Below, piece by piece: positions 1-8,500 of a DNA stretch of 55,241 bases (position 1 is its first letter; each line of letters opens with the position of its first letter). The stretch is taken from positions 1-55,241 of the forward strand of contig JAJNBE010000004.1 of NCBI GenBank assembly GCA_021155915.1, read 5' to 3'. Below the pieces are notes generated by a model. It did no database searches and was not told the origin of the DNA. It saw only the letters and a program-made list of their open reading frames with translations. The position numbers were made by a program, and so were the translations under genes. Source of the DNA: Solimicrobium sp. (GTDB lineage Bacteria; Pseudomonadota; Gammaproteobacteria; Burkholderiales; Burkholderiaceae_D).

Positions 1-390
1 GATCAAGAATTAGCAATTGGAAAGCTAATGCCTTTTCCTGACTGTGCGCTTTTTGTTTTTGAAACATCGGCACAGCCCGAATGTATTTTACATATTGAAC
101 GGGAAGGAGGAATTCTTATATCTTGCGACAGTATTCAAAACATCACTTCTACTGATGAGTATTACAGTCCTGAGACTGCAAAATCATTCCAAGATCAAGG
201 TCTCATAAAACCTGCCAATATTTCTTCTCTTTGGTTAGCCGCAACAAATACCAAAGCGGCTGATTTCGACAGGCTGTTAAATTCATTTACCTTCCATCAC
301 CTTCTGACCGCTCACGGCGAACCACTGCTGAATAATGCATATGAGCAACTTACTCAAACCGTTCGGCGTGTTTTTGCAGAGGGTCCTTAA
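1..390 (+). CDS. C-terminal part of a possible metallo-beta-lactamase-fold protein (5' truncated by window)
   Basis: The reading frame is open from base 1, so the gene starts outside the window; an internal ATG lies at 28. The visible 129 residues contain a beta-strand-like segment GGILISCDSIQN and, near the end, HHLLTAHGEPL. Both resemble the C-terminal part of metallo-beta-lactamase-fold hydrolases, where a late His-Gly-x-Pro segment is common. The metal-binding HxHxDH motif would lie upstream and cannot be seen, so the family is an inference. The gene converges on the 793-residue effector-like gene, with only 28 bp between the two stop codons and no convincing terminator there. Confidence 0.45.
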   Translation, partial: DQELAIGKLMPFPDCALFVFETSAQPECILHIEREGGILISCDSIQNITSTDEYYSPETAKSFQDQGLIKPANISSLWLAATNTKAADFDRLLNSFTFHHLLTAHGEPLLNNAYEQLTQTVRRVFAEGP

Positions 391-418
391 AGTTCGTTAA
401 AACTTTGTCTGAACTACA

Positions 419-2800
419 CTACTGCATTGAACCCGGTATTATTTTATCCACCTGCATTTTAATGTTTTCATGATTTTTAGCATGCTCAAGCATTTTTCGG
501 GACAAAACAGCGGTACAAGTAAAAGCATCGTCTCCACCAAGTAGTCTTTGCATAAAATCCTTAAACGTAGTGCTTTGACTCTTTTCGGTGGAACCGAATA
601 CGCTCTGATCCAACTCATGCGCTTTTATCATCAAGCCAGCAGCATATGCTCTTAACGCATCGGGCGAATTTTCTTCTTCCCCAAAGTAGTAAGAGGACGT
701 GAGTTTGGCGAATTTGGTGGAAAGCAAAAAGAACGTTGCCGCTATTTCTGAATTTGGTTTGCCAATTAAATCATACGCAGCAATGAGCTTATTATAGTGA
801 GCGTCCTCAATTAACCTCGCGTCTATCTCCACGAAAGCATTTATTGGCGCATAGGTTTTAGTGGCGAGCAGGGGAGCAATAATTTTCTTAAATCTTTTTT
901 CATCCATTTCCCCAGTGAAATCGATCCTCAGCTTATGTTTCTTAGCCGCCTTCTCAAAAATTGGAATGTAATTTTTTGGCTCTAAGTTCAGATCGTTATC
1001 CCCTAAAAAATTAAGACCCATATCCGCCAAATGCTGAGAATAGCCGTCCTTTTGCACGTGGGATTGGTAAGCCGAATTCAAAAGAATAAATTTGCGGCTT
1101 ATTTTTTCCAAATCCAATTCATCTGGGAATTTTGCTTCTAATTGTGTTCTAGCATCTACTAGGGAACTTTCTATATAATAAAGCCTGACCCAATCAATAT
1201 CGCCTTCTGAATAAAGCATTGCATTCAGGTTGTGGCGGCTAAGGAGAAGGCCGTCGTAAATTCCGGTATTCTGGTTCTTTCCGACTAAAACATACCCAAG
1301 CTCGGTGTCATCAAATGTTCGCAAGCCATCGTTAATATATTGCTTTTTCGGCAGATGATCTTCCTTGTATGCTTTTAGCTCCTCAAGACTCAAGTAAGAA
1401 TCATAAAGATTTTCTGCGTCCGCTCTAATCGCTTTGTTAGCGTGCCCCTTACATAACATCATCAGTTGAATAAAAAAGCCGTTATTCTCTAACATTAAAC
1501 GCCTTTGTTCTTCACCTACTTTAGCCTTCAGCATATCTAAAAACAGTCGCAGTTCTTGCTCGCCATTAACCACCAATGCAGATTTATTCGCTGTCAATAT
1601 TTTGAAACCTAATATCTTCTCTTGGATAAAAGAACTAATTTTGGGAGAAGTAAGATATAAGGGATTTTTCATCCAAATATCAAGCAATGCATCATGAACA
1701 CTTGAAGTATCTACACCATTAAATGAATCAAGGAGTTGATGCATAAGATTGCGTTTGTGCGCGGAATACCGATCACTAATACTTTCAATTGCTGTCAATA
1801 CACTTCCACTCTCACTATTTGTGATGTGATTTAGGGTGGTATCCAATGTATCTGCAGTCCAAGATGGAATAGAAATTGTAAATTCTTCATCGCCATTAAA
1901 TGTGGCACCACTGAAATTTGTGCCGAGAATTTTGACATCTGTCATCACAGCCCCGGACAAATCTGCATTAGTATATTTTCCTCTGCTGAGGTCGGAATTT
2001 TTTAGATTCGCGCTGATCAGGTTTTTCCCCGACATATCCATCCACTTCAAGGACATATCGTTTAACTCTGATTTATACAAAGACAAAAAATCCTTACCTT
2101 CAATAAGGTTACAATCACCGCCCCCCATCTTTGCACGAATGTAGCTTCCATCAGCGACAATACTACACTTTCCATCTCCATTGACGGAGCAAAAATTTTC
2201 GCTATTTTCTAATTGCAGAATTAGAAGATTTTCGTAATCTGGACTACTGAGTCCAGCTTGGTAAGTTTGGTAGCGAGCTCTGCAGTTAGACAGAATTTCT
2301 GCTTTGTGTACGTGCACGGCCAGAGCAATTTTTATTAATATTTTTAAATCTTGTTGAGATAACGCTGGTAAGTTCGGATCAGTCGGGGTGAGCAATTCTC
2401 CAATAATTGTTTTGAAATTAGCTAAGTCACCCAGAGAAACTTCTTTCCAGTTGAAGAAATCCCTGCAGTCAAAATCATCTATACCTTTACCACTATTTGC
2501 AGTATTTATGTCGTCAATCAGCTCATTTTTTAGATCGGTGTACCGTGTGTCCAGTTTGTCTTCGTAACCAGCAAGCAGGAGAATTAGAGGTCCAATTCCA
2601 AAGGTAACCAAGCACATTAAGGCTCCCTGGAGTGTCCCCAGCCAAGTGTCGTCCCCCAAAAATAACTGCTCGGCGAACGATTCGGTCATTTTGGGTTGGA
2701 CCGGTGGACTCTTAGTGATCTCTACTTGAGATTGACAATAGCGCTTTTCTAAGTTAGGGCGAAGATCATCCACTCTAGCATTACCGATAATGAAACTCAT
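419..2800 (-). CDS. SopA/NleL-like HECT-type E3 ubiquitin ligase effector (candidate)
   Basis: 793 residues. Residues 55-77 are hydrophobic (WLGTLQGALMCLVTFGIGPL). Residues about 246-302 form a short pentapeptide-repeat beta-helix (repeated [N/D]L[S/K]). A segment beginning SWTADTLDTTLNHITNS (313-329) follows, then a long helical region. Near the C-terminus is GGDDAFTCTAVLS, with Cys762 31 residues from the end. Salmonella SopA and E. coli NleL are secreted HECT-like E3 ligases of about 782 residues: a pentapeptide beta-helix, then a bilobed ligase domain with the catalytic Cys753 29 residues from the end. Length, domain order and Cys position all match; the assignment comes from recalled family features, not a search. 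AGGAAAA lies 8 nt before the ATG. No secretion-system genes are present in the window. The alternative is a pentapeptide protein of unknown role. Confidence 0.7.
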   Translation of the reverse strand: MSFIIGNARVDDLRPNLEKRYCQSQVEITKSPPVQPKMTESFAEQLFLGDDTWLGTLQGALMCLVTFGIGPLILLLAGYEDKLDTRYTDLKNELIDDINTANSGKGIDDFDCRDFFNWKEVSLGDLANFKTIIGELLTPTDPNLPALSQQDLKILIKIALAVHVHKAEILSNCRARYQTYQAGLSSPDYENLLILQLENSENFCSVNGDGKCSIVADGSYIRAKMGGGDCNLIEGKDFLSLYKSELNDMSLKWMDMSGKNLISANLKNSDLSRGKYTNADLSGAVMTDVKILGTNFSGATFNGDEEFTISIPSWTADTLDTTLNHITNSESGSVLTAIESISDRYSAHKRNLMHQLLDSFNGVDTSSVHDALLDIWMKNPLYLTSPKISSFIQEKILGFKILTANKSALVVNGEQELRLFLDMLKAKVGEEQRRLMLENNGFFIQLMMLCKGHANKAIRADAENLYDSYLSLEELKAYKEDHLPKKQYINDGLRTFDDTELGYVLVGKNQNTGIYDGLLLSRHNLNAMLYSEGDIDWVRLYYIESSLVDARTQLEAKFPDELDLEKISRKFILLNSAYQSHVQKDGYSQHLADMGLNFLGDNDLNLEPKNYIPIFEKAAKKHKLRIDFTGEMDEKRFKKIIAPLLATKTYAPINAFVEIDARLIEDAHYNKLIAAYDLIGKPNSEIAATFFLLSTKFAKLTSSYYFGEEENSPDALRAYAAGLMIKAHELDQSVFGSTEKSQSTTFKDFMQRLLGGDDAFTCTAVLSRKMLEHAKNHENIKMQVDKIIPGSMQ

Positions 2801-2959
2801 AAAATTTTCCTGTGATGATCATTAAGCGAAAGTAAGGAAATGCGCCCCATAAATTTATTTTTTAATGACAATCTAACATGAGGTTGATTGTTAATAGGGT
2901 CTCAATTTTAGAGAGCTTATATAATTTATTTAAGTTTATACGATGAGGTACGTAGAAGC

Positions 2960-2979
2960 TATTGTGGATATCCACAATA
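2960..2979. repeat. 20-bp perfect palindrome
   Basis: The sequence tATTGTGGATATCCACAATa reads the same on both strands over 20 bases with no loop. It sits about 160 bp upstream of the effector-like gene on the minus strand. A dyad of this kind could be an operator for a dimeric regulator; that is inference. Confidence 0.5.
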
Positions 2980-3354
2980 AGGTCATAAAGGGGAACGCGG
3001 GAAATCGCGATTCGCCTTATTCTCCCCCGATGTTATCGGCTTTGCCATTTCAGACGGGCAGGCAAATTGGTTCCCAGAGCCTGCTGCCTCTTCAACAAGG
3101 TTAATACATCTGACTGGGCAGATCGATTTATACGAAGGGACAGCGGAAAAAGCATTTCCCGATTTGTCACAATATTAGGTCGCGGATTTCAATGGGGCGC
3201 AATAAGCGGTTGTTTTAAGTACAGGATGACGGTGTAACGAAAAAACAAAAAATACTTTATTATTATTCTCAACAACAAATTCCCTTATATCCGTTGAAAT
3301 TTATGTGCCGATGTAGTTTATAGACAGGGCAAATAAAGAAGACAGAACCTATTT

Positions 3355-3498
3355 GAGAGACTTCTGCACAACCGTAGCGAGCGAGCCAAAGACAAGGCGC
3401 ATGGAGCGAAGCACCCGGAATATACGTAGGTGCATGAAGATTGCGAGCACCGCGAAATGCTGTATTTGACTCGCGCAGTAGGTGTATAGAGGTCTCTC
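3355..3498. mobile_element. MITE-like element with terminal inverted repeats
   Basis: The left end is GAGAGACTTCT and the right end, read on the other strand, is GAGAGACCTCT, so 10 of 11 terminal bases match. The 144-bp interior has no open frame of substance and holds GC-rich, partly self-complementary sequence (GCGCATGGAGCGAAGCA, TGCATGAAGATTGCGAGCA). Size and ends fit a non-autonomous relative of IS5-type elements, whose ends often begin GAGACC. No target-site duplication is obvious. A related solo end lies at 20518-20530. Confidence 0.5.
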
Positions 3499-3818
3499 CG
3501 AATGGCAAACATAGCCTAAAAATTTTGCTATCTATTCAGCGGCTCTCGAAGAATACACGAATGATGACAATACTAAGGTAAGAAAAACTAATTACCTATT
3601 GTATTCTAAATTCAAGCGCAAATTTGCACGTTAAATTTTGAGTAAATATTTTTCAAAGTTCATTGCAACCATGTTGAAAATATCCTAACTTTTAATTACG
3701 ACAACTACACCGCATATATGGTTCGCTATGTACTACAAAGTGGGGCAAAGTTAGCGAGCTGTAGCTGATCTGATCATGGTGAAGTCTAGTTTAATGGTGT
3801 TAAAGGTTGCAGGTTGGG

Positions 3819-5576
3819 ATGACGGCTTCAATTATTACTCAGGTGAGTTTTTTTGAATTTTCAAAGCCATTCATGCCTGCCGTATTTTCAAATTCTCAGG
3901 AGCATCTCGTGAAAACCGATAATCTAATCAGCAAAGAAAGCAACAGATCTTTTCTTCAAAGATCAGCTTCTTTTATATCCTCATTATTTAAAATTGTGCT
4001 TATCGGTGTGATAAGTTTTGGGGCTATTGCCAGTGCCGGGGCCACGCCGATTTATGTTAATTATCAGCAAAATTGGGCAGTCGGCAATGGACAATCCTGG
4101 GAAACTGCGTTCAATACCATTGCAGATGGGCTTGCAGCAGCGGCCACTGAGGCCGCGGCTGCGCCTGGAACACCAATTCAAATTTGGGTTGCAAAAGGGG
4201 ATTACAAAATGCCATACAATTATTACCCCCTTGCCGACAAAGTGGATATCTACGGCGGATTTGAAGGAAATGAAAGTGAGATAACACAACGTGTGTTCTA
4301 CAACAATTTACCCGCACAACCAACGACCTTGCGAGATAGTGGATTCCCCTGGATTTCTCCCTACCCAGGCCGCGAACTCTATTATCCCAACTACGTATAT
4401 TACGACCACCTTTTTTATTTGAAAAATGCTACAAATAAATTCGATGGTTTAAGGTTTGTAGGCTCGGCTGGAATTGCGCAAGAAGGAGGAGAACTGACTG
4501 TTGTAAACAGTATATTCACCAGGGTGTTTCCGACCAATTATACAATGGCTGGTAATGGAATATTCTCTTTTAATAATGCTACCTTGACAGTGACAAAAAG
4601 CCAGTTTCTAAACGGAAAGGCAAACCGGGGTGGAGCTATTGCTGCCGATCACGCCGCCAGTGTGACCATTAACGACTCAACATTCGATGGGAACAACGGA
4701 GGACATGGAGGTGCTATCTGGATTAATGGGAATCTTAGAGAAAATAAGCCATCTCTACTTAAAGGAGTCTACGGTGACCCTCGACTAACTAAGGTAGCAA
4801 TTACCAACAACGTTTTCGCCAATGGTTCGGCTGGTTCCGCCGGGGGGGCAATATCCATAAAAAATCCTGGCCCAGTACTAATTCAAGATAACAAATTCAT
4901 CAATAACAAATCAAATTATCTAAGCGGCGGAGCCATAGAGATCGCCACCGATGGCAGCGACGATGAAATCGCTGTATCTCTGGATAAAGCGGAGTTTATC
5001 AACAATGTTTTTACCAATAACAGCGCGATGAATAAAGGGGGAGCGATAATCATATATAGGTTCAAAGAGGTGATCATATCGGGGTCAACTTTTGGCGACG
5101 CAGCTGAAATCTCTGCCAAGGGAAACAACTCTATGTACGGTGGCGCTATTTGCTCCGGCCTAGCAACCAACGTAACAATATCTGGAAGCGTTTTTTATGG
5201 TAACCAGGCCACTTCCGGGGGCGCCATCATTGCTTATGGACACCAGGTATACGGAAATATTTTGATTACCAATTCCAAGTTCCAGGGAAATAATGCAACC
5301 TATGGCGGCGCTATAAGTAGTGGTTCCCACTTAACAGGTACAGGCGCTAAAACTGTTCGTTTGGATATAAAATCAAACGATTTTCTTAACAATACTGTTT
5401 CTGCTTTAGGCCGAGGACCTGCGATCTATTACGATAGTACTGAAGGCTGGGTAAATGGTAGAAATTTGACGGTAAATGCCTTTTCTAAATCCGACCTACA
5501 AGCTATCAAAGCATATCTTAAAAGAGATAACTTACGCTTAAATGATAGTGATATTTATGCTCCCCCTCCTCCTTGA
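3819..5576 (+). CDS. Secreted Pmp-like right-handed beta-helix protein with GGAI repeats
   Basis: 585 residues from the ATG at 3819 (AGG 5 nt upstream); the frame also opens at a TTG at 3807. A long charged N-region of about 50 residues is followed by a hydrophobic core (SLFKIVLIGVISFGAI) and an ASAGA cleavage region, so the protein is probably exported. The mature start (IYVNYQQNWAVGNGQSWETAF, then IQIWVAKGDYKM) is typical of secreted parallel beta-helix proteins. At least eight GGAI-type motifs follow (RGGAI, HGGAI, AGGAI, SGGAI, KGGAI, YGGAI twice, SGGAI), with FxNN-like turns, as in the passenger repeats of chlamydial polymorphic outer membrane proteins. It ends in four prolines with no autotransporter beta-barrel, so the way it is held at or released from the surface is unknown. 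Confidence 0.75.
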   Translation: MTASIITQVSFFEFSKPFMPAVFSNSQEHLVKTDNLISKESNRSFLQRSASFISSLFKIVLIGVISFGAIASAGATPIYVNYQQNWAVGNGQSWETAFNTIADGLAAAATEAAAAPGTPIQIWVAKGDYKMPYNYYPLADKVDIYGGFEGNESEITQRVFYNNLPAQPTTLRDSGFPWISPYPGRELYYPNYVYYDHLFYLKNATNKFDGLRFVGSAGIAQEGGELTVVNSIFTRVFPTNYTMAGNGIFSFNNATLTVTKSQFLNGKANRGGAIAADHAASVTINDSTFDGNNGGHGGAIWINGNLRENKPSLLKGVYGDPRLTKVAITNNVFANGSAGSAGGAISIKNPGPVLIQDNKFINNKSNYLSGGAIEIATDGSDDEIAVSLDKAEFINNVFTNNSAMNKGGAIIIYRFKEVIISGSTFGDAAEISAKGNNSMYGGAICSGLATNVTISGSVFYGNQATSGGAIIAYGHQVYGNILITNSKFQGNNATYGGAISSGSHLTGTGAKTVRLDIKSNDFLNNTVSALGRGPAIYYDSTEGWVNGRNLTVNAFSKSDLQAIKAYLKRDNLRLNDSDIYAPPPP

Positions 5577-6173
5577 TCAGGGATTAAGAACTGGCAACGG
5601 TTTTCGGTCGGTAGTGGCAACCCGACCGAATTCCATTGTGAAATTGGCTTCTCAGTTGTCAAAAAACATAACTATTGCCCCTCCTATCGGTGTAACAAAT
5701 ACCATTTTTCTAATTAAGCAACAACATTCAGGTCACCCTAACGTTTTTTGGGCCAATAGAAAACCAATCGGAGCAGAGTGCCTCTCAACTAAAATTGGCC
5801 CTTTTTTATACTACTGCCAAAACACCACCCGAACTTGCAAAAAAAGGATAAAATTAGTCAAACTATCATTGCAATTATTACAAGACCTTCATTGTGATAA
5901 GTGATTGAAAAAAGTCGAATTTTTATTCCTCAGTAATTGTGCATATTGTGAATTTGCCTAGTATTAACTCAAGTAAGGTTTATTTACCCTGCTCTAATTT
6001 CAATTCTACTAAAAATTAAAATACGAAATTCCCTGACAATGGAGCTAAGTATGTTTTATTTAGTTAGTTACAAGCGATTTGGCAGTAGGGCTCTTTTTTA
6101 GTATGACGAAGGAACATTTTGTGATGAAAGCTATGCTTTTCCAAACTTGCTGTCTAACATAAAGAAATATAGT
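5577..6173. other. Intergenic stretch, no clear gene
   Basis: About 600 bp, AT-rich. A frame overlapping the end of the beta-helix gene and running to 5904 shows no recognisable protein features and looks non-coding. Just before the next gene, a 12-19-codon frame (ATG at 6124 or 6103, stop at 6160-6162) is preceded by a good Shine-Dalgarno GAAGGA. Its peptide (MKAMLFQTCCLT) may be a leader, but I have no further support. Confidence 0.4.
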
Positions 6174-6857
6174 ATGAATTTTATAGATATCCCCACTACC
6201 TCCACAACCGTAGAGTCCGTGTCCGCTGCGGAATTAAGAAAGTCATTAATAAGAGAGGCGTCACTTGCATTAAATCCAGAAGATACACTTGTGTCACCTG
6301 AAATTACTCTTCGAACCATATTAAGAGGATTATCGGCACCGGTGGAAGAAGAACCAGAGAAATACGGCGCAGACCATTTTAATGGTGGAAAAGGTATCAT
6401 CTGGAACGTGGGGGCAGGTTTTAGTCAAATGTTCGACTCCGGGCTTCTCAATTTTAATGCTGAGCTAAAGGCTCAGAGCAGAATTATTGCGAGAAAACAG
6501 GTGCTCCTTAAGGCGCTTTATGAAAACATGGCCAATGCGATATGCCGGAAAAACAAAGCTCCACAGTACATAGGGAACTCAATAATTATTGATTGCATAG
6601 CGGAACAGGGAAGAATGCTGACTTTGACAACACTCGGCCACGAAGCGATAGAATTTAGATTTGGCGATGATAGAGAAGTTTTAAAAATAACAATGGAGAA
6701 TTTGCAAGAAAAACTAACTCGCTATGTGACTAACGACTATTTACCTGAAACCCTTCAAGAGGGATGGCCGTTGCTGAAACAGATGACTGTTGATGAGCGC
6801 CGACGTTTTCTTAACATGATACAAAATCAACTCGATGTTAGTCCTGTTAAGAAATAG
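6174..6857 (+). CDS. Hypothetical protein (227 aa)
   Basis: I do not recognise the family. The ATG at 6174 is preferred over an upstream TTG at 6147 in the same frame; AAAGAAA lies about 7 nt before it. The protein has no signal peptide or membrane segment. Its N-terminus is rich in Thr, Ser and Val (IPTTSTTVESVSAAEL), followed by a mixed helical body with charged C-terminal helices (ETLQEGWPLLKQMTVDERRR). It lies between the secreted beta-helix gene and two pentapeptide-repeat genes, so it may belong to the same accessory, possibly host-interaction, set. That is from position only. Confidence 0.6.
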   Translation: MNFIDIPTTSTTVESVSAAELRKSLIREASLALNPEDTLVSPEITLRTILRGLSAPVEEEPEKYGADHFNGGKGIIWNVGAGFSQMFDSGLLNFNAELKAQSRIIARKQVLLKALYENMANAICRKNKAPQYIGNSIIIDCIAEQGRMLTLTTLGHEAIEFRFGDDREVLKITMENLQEKLTRYVTNDYLPETLQEGWPLLKQMTVDERRRFLNMIQNQLDVSPVKK

Positions 6858-7062
6858 AAAGGGTTTAGTTGACTACTGAGTTAGTAGCCGGGTTAGCTAC
6901 TGAATTAGCGCCACCTTGTTGTTCGCAATAAATGTTTACAGCCACAAGCTAAACTAAACAAATAATTATTCGTGATTTCTTCGTGGGGTCCACAACTTTA
7001 GCTTTGGTCTGGGATTCAAGCAAATCTGACCTGTCTTATACCGCTTGAGCCGTGGTGCTAAA

Positions 7063-8409
7063 TTACTTAACTTGCACTATTTTCTGACTACTACTCATCT
7101 TAGGTATCTCAATCTTCTTGGAAGCACTCCCAACCGATGACGTCAAACTTATTTTCAGTTCATCATAAGCGTTAATGATAGTATCGGTAGCAGAAAATAG
7201 CGTGCCATTTCCATAGTGAGGAAAGCTGCACTTTTCCTCACTATTCAAAGCCCGTTTAACCCAGTCTTCAGACAAAGTTAGAGAAAAAAGGGTGTTTTTT
7301 AAGCTCGTGGAGCGATTGAATTTTGTGTCCGTAACTTTCACATTTTTCATGGTCGCACCATCGAGGATGGTACTATTAAATTTAGCCCTGCTCAGATCTG
7401 AATCATTCAAATTTGCCCTTTCCATTTTTGCGCCGTTAAAATCCGCTCCACCCAAATAGGAAAAAGTGAAGGATACATTGTTTAAACTTGCGTGACCGAA
7501 ATTTGCCCAGCTGGCATCTGAACTAGACAAATCCGCCCCATCCATAGACGAAAATCTGCAGTCTGCACAACCAAACAGTGCCTTAGAAATTTGCGCTAAA
7601 CGCAGGTCCGTTTTATACAAAATCGCACCGCGCATATCGGCCCCAACGAGATTGCTCATACGAGCATCCAAAAAGTTCAACTTCGCCCCTAAAAAACTAG
7701 CATTATTTACTGTAGCATTCCTCATTTTTGCTTTGCTCAAATCTGAGTGGGCGAAATTGACTTCACTCAGAATCGAGCGATCGAAGTTAACTTCACGCAG
7801 ATCTAAGTCATGCAAATCCAATCCTCGCAAATCGAGCGCACTTAAATTCAGTCCTCTAAGTTTGTGCCTGCAGGTTCTTAAAAACTGTACCACGCTCATC
7901 AGTTCCACTACTTCATTTGCTTCGTCTATATTCGCTAAAACAATAACGCCCGCTCTTGCCTCTATTCGAAATGATCTTATCCCGATAACAATATTTAACT
8001 GAGAAACCTCTATCACTGTGTTGCGGCTTTCTCCTCGAAATCCTGCCAAAATGTTATCAGTCTCTTTGAACAATGCCATACTGCTATTGAGTATTTGGTG
8101 AAAGCTGTCCTCATCTAAATTGGCAACCCAAATAACAAAATCAGTTAACAATGTGACTACTACTGGATCAACGATCCCCTTCAATTCCACTATTTTTTCA
8201 ATCTCAGCAGGGATAATTTTTCCACTGAAGCGTTTTTGACACAGTTCTAGAAAAGTGGGTACTTGCAACATAGAAATAAACGCAAATGCTTGTTTGAACT
8301 TATCAACATCGAGTTCACTTTTACTTTTTGACCCCAAATTGATAATTGGGCAGCTAACAGCTGCGATGGGCTTTACAAAACTCGGGCTACACGTTCGGAC
8401 ACCATCCAT
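7063..8409 (-). CDS. Pentapeptide-repeat protein, tandem paralog 1
   Basis: 448 residues, the same length as its upstream neighbour. Residues 1-180 are a non-repeat helical domain (ELDVDKFKQAFAFISML, LLTDFVIWVANLDED). Residues about 183-350 are pentapeptide repeats of A(D/N)LXX type (LNLSALDLRGLDLHDLDL, then ADMRGA, ANLNDS and others), predicted to form a right-handed quadrilateral beta-helix. A helical tail of about 95 residues follows. The ATG is preceded by ATAGAAAGTAAG, a sequence shared with the paralog's leader, which fixes the start. No signal peptide. Pentapeptide domains occur in effectors and in gyrase-protecting proteins; the long flanking domains do not fit the small Qnr/MfpA type. 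Confidence 0.75.
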   Translation of the reverse strand: MDGVRTCSPSFVKPIAAVSCPIINLGSKSKSELDVDKFKQAFAFISMLQVPTFLELCQKRFSGKIIPAEIEKIVELKGIVDPVVVTLLTDFVIWVANLDEDSFHQILNSSMALFKETDNILAGFRGESRNTVIEVSQLNIVIGIRSFRIEARAGVIVLANIDEANEVVELMSVVQFLRTCRHKLRGLNLSALDLRGLDLHDLDLREVNFDRSILSEVNFAHSDLSKAKMRNATVNNASFLGAKLNFLDARMSNLVGADMRGAILYKTDLRLAQISKALFGCADCRFSSMDGADLSSSDASWANFGHASLNNVSFTFSYLGGADFNGAKMERANLNDSDLSRAKFNSTILDGATMKNVKVTDTKFNRSTSLKNTLFSLTLSEDWVKRALNSEEKCSFPHYGNGTLFSATDTIINAYDELKISLTSSVGSASKKIEIPKMSSSQKIVQVK

Positions 8410-8500
8410 TGCTTACTTTCTATGTATTACTGAAAAGGAATTTTATAAAACAGTGCCGATCACTTTTTTTTATCGACTTTATTAATTGAGAAATCCCCAA

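Larger units (their letters stand above)
2801..3818. other. Gene-poor stretch with a palindrome and a MITE-like repeat
   Basis: About 1 kb without a convincing gene. It holds a 20-bp perfect palindrome (2960-2979) and a 144-bp element with terminal inverted repeats (3355-3498). A frame on the + strand stays open for about 65 codons from 2983 to roughly 3180 but has no start codon and no recognisable product. The part from 3500 to 3818 is AT-rich and should hold the promoter of the beta-helix gene, though I cannot place it. Confidence 0.5.

Noticed and set aside
3269..3512. Two short overlapping minus-strand frames
   Set aside because: They read through the MITE-like element, and their translation is a by-product of its GC-rich inverted sequence.
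5542..5904. 120-codon frame overlapping the end of the beta-helix gene
   Set aside because: It starts inside another gene, has no ribosome site or recognisable sequence, and looks like chance.
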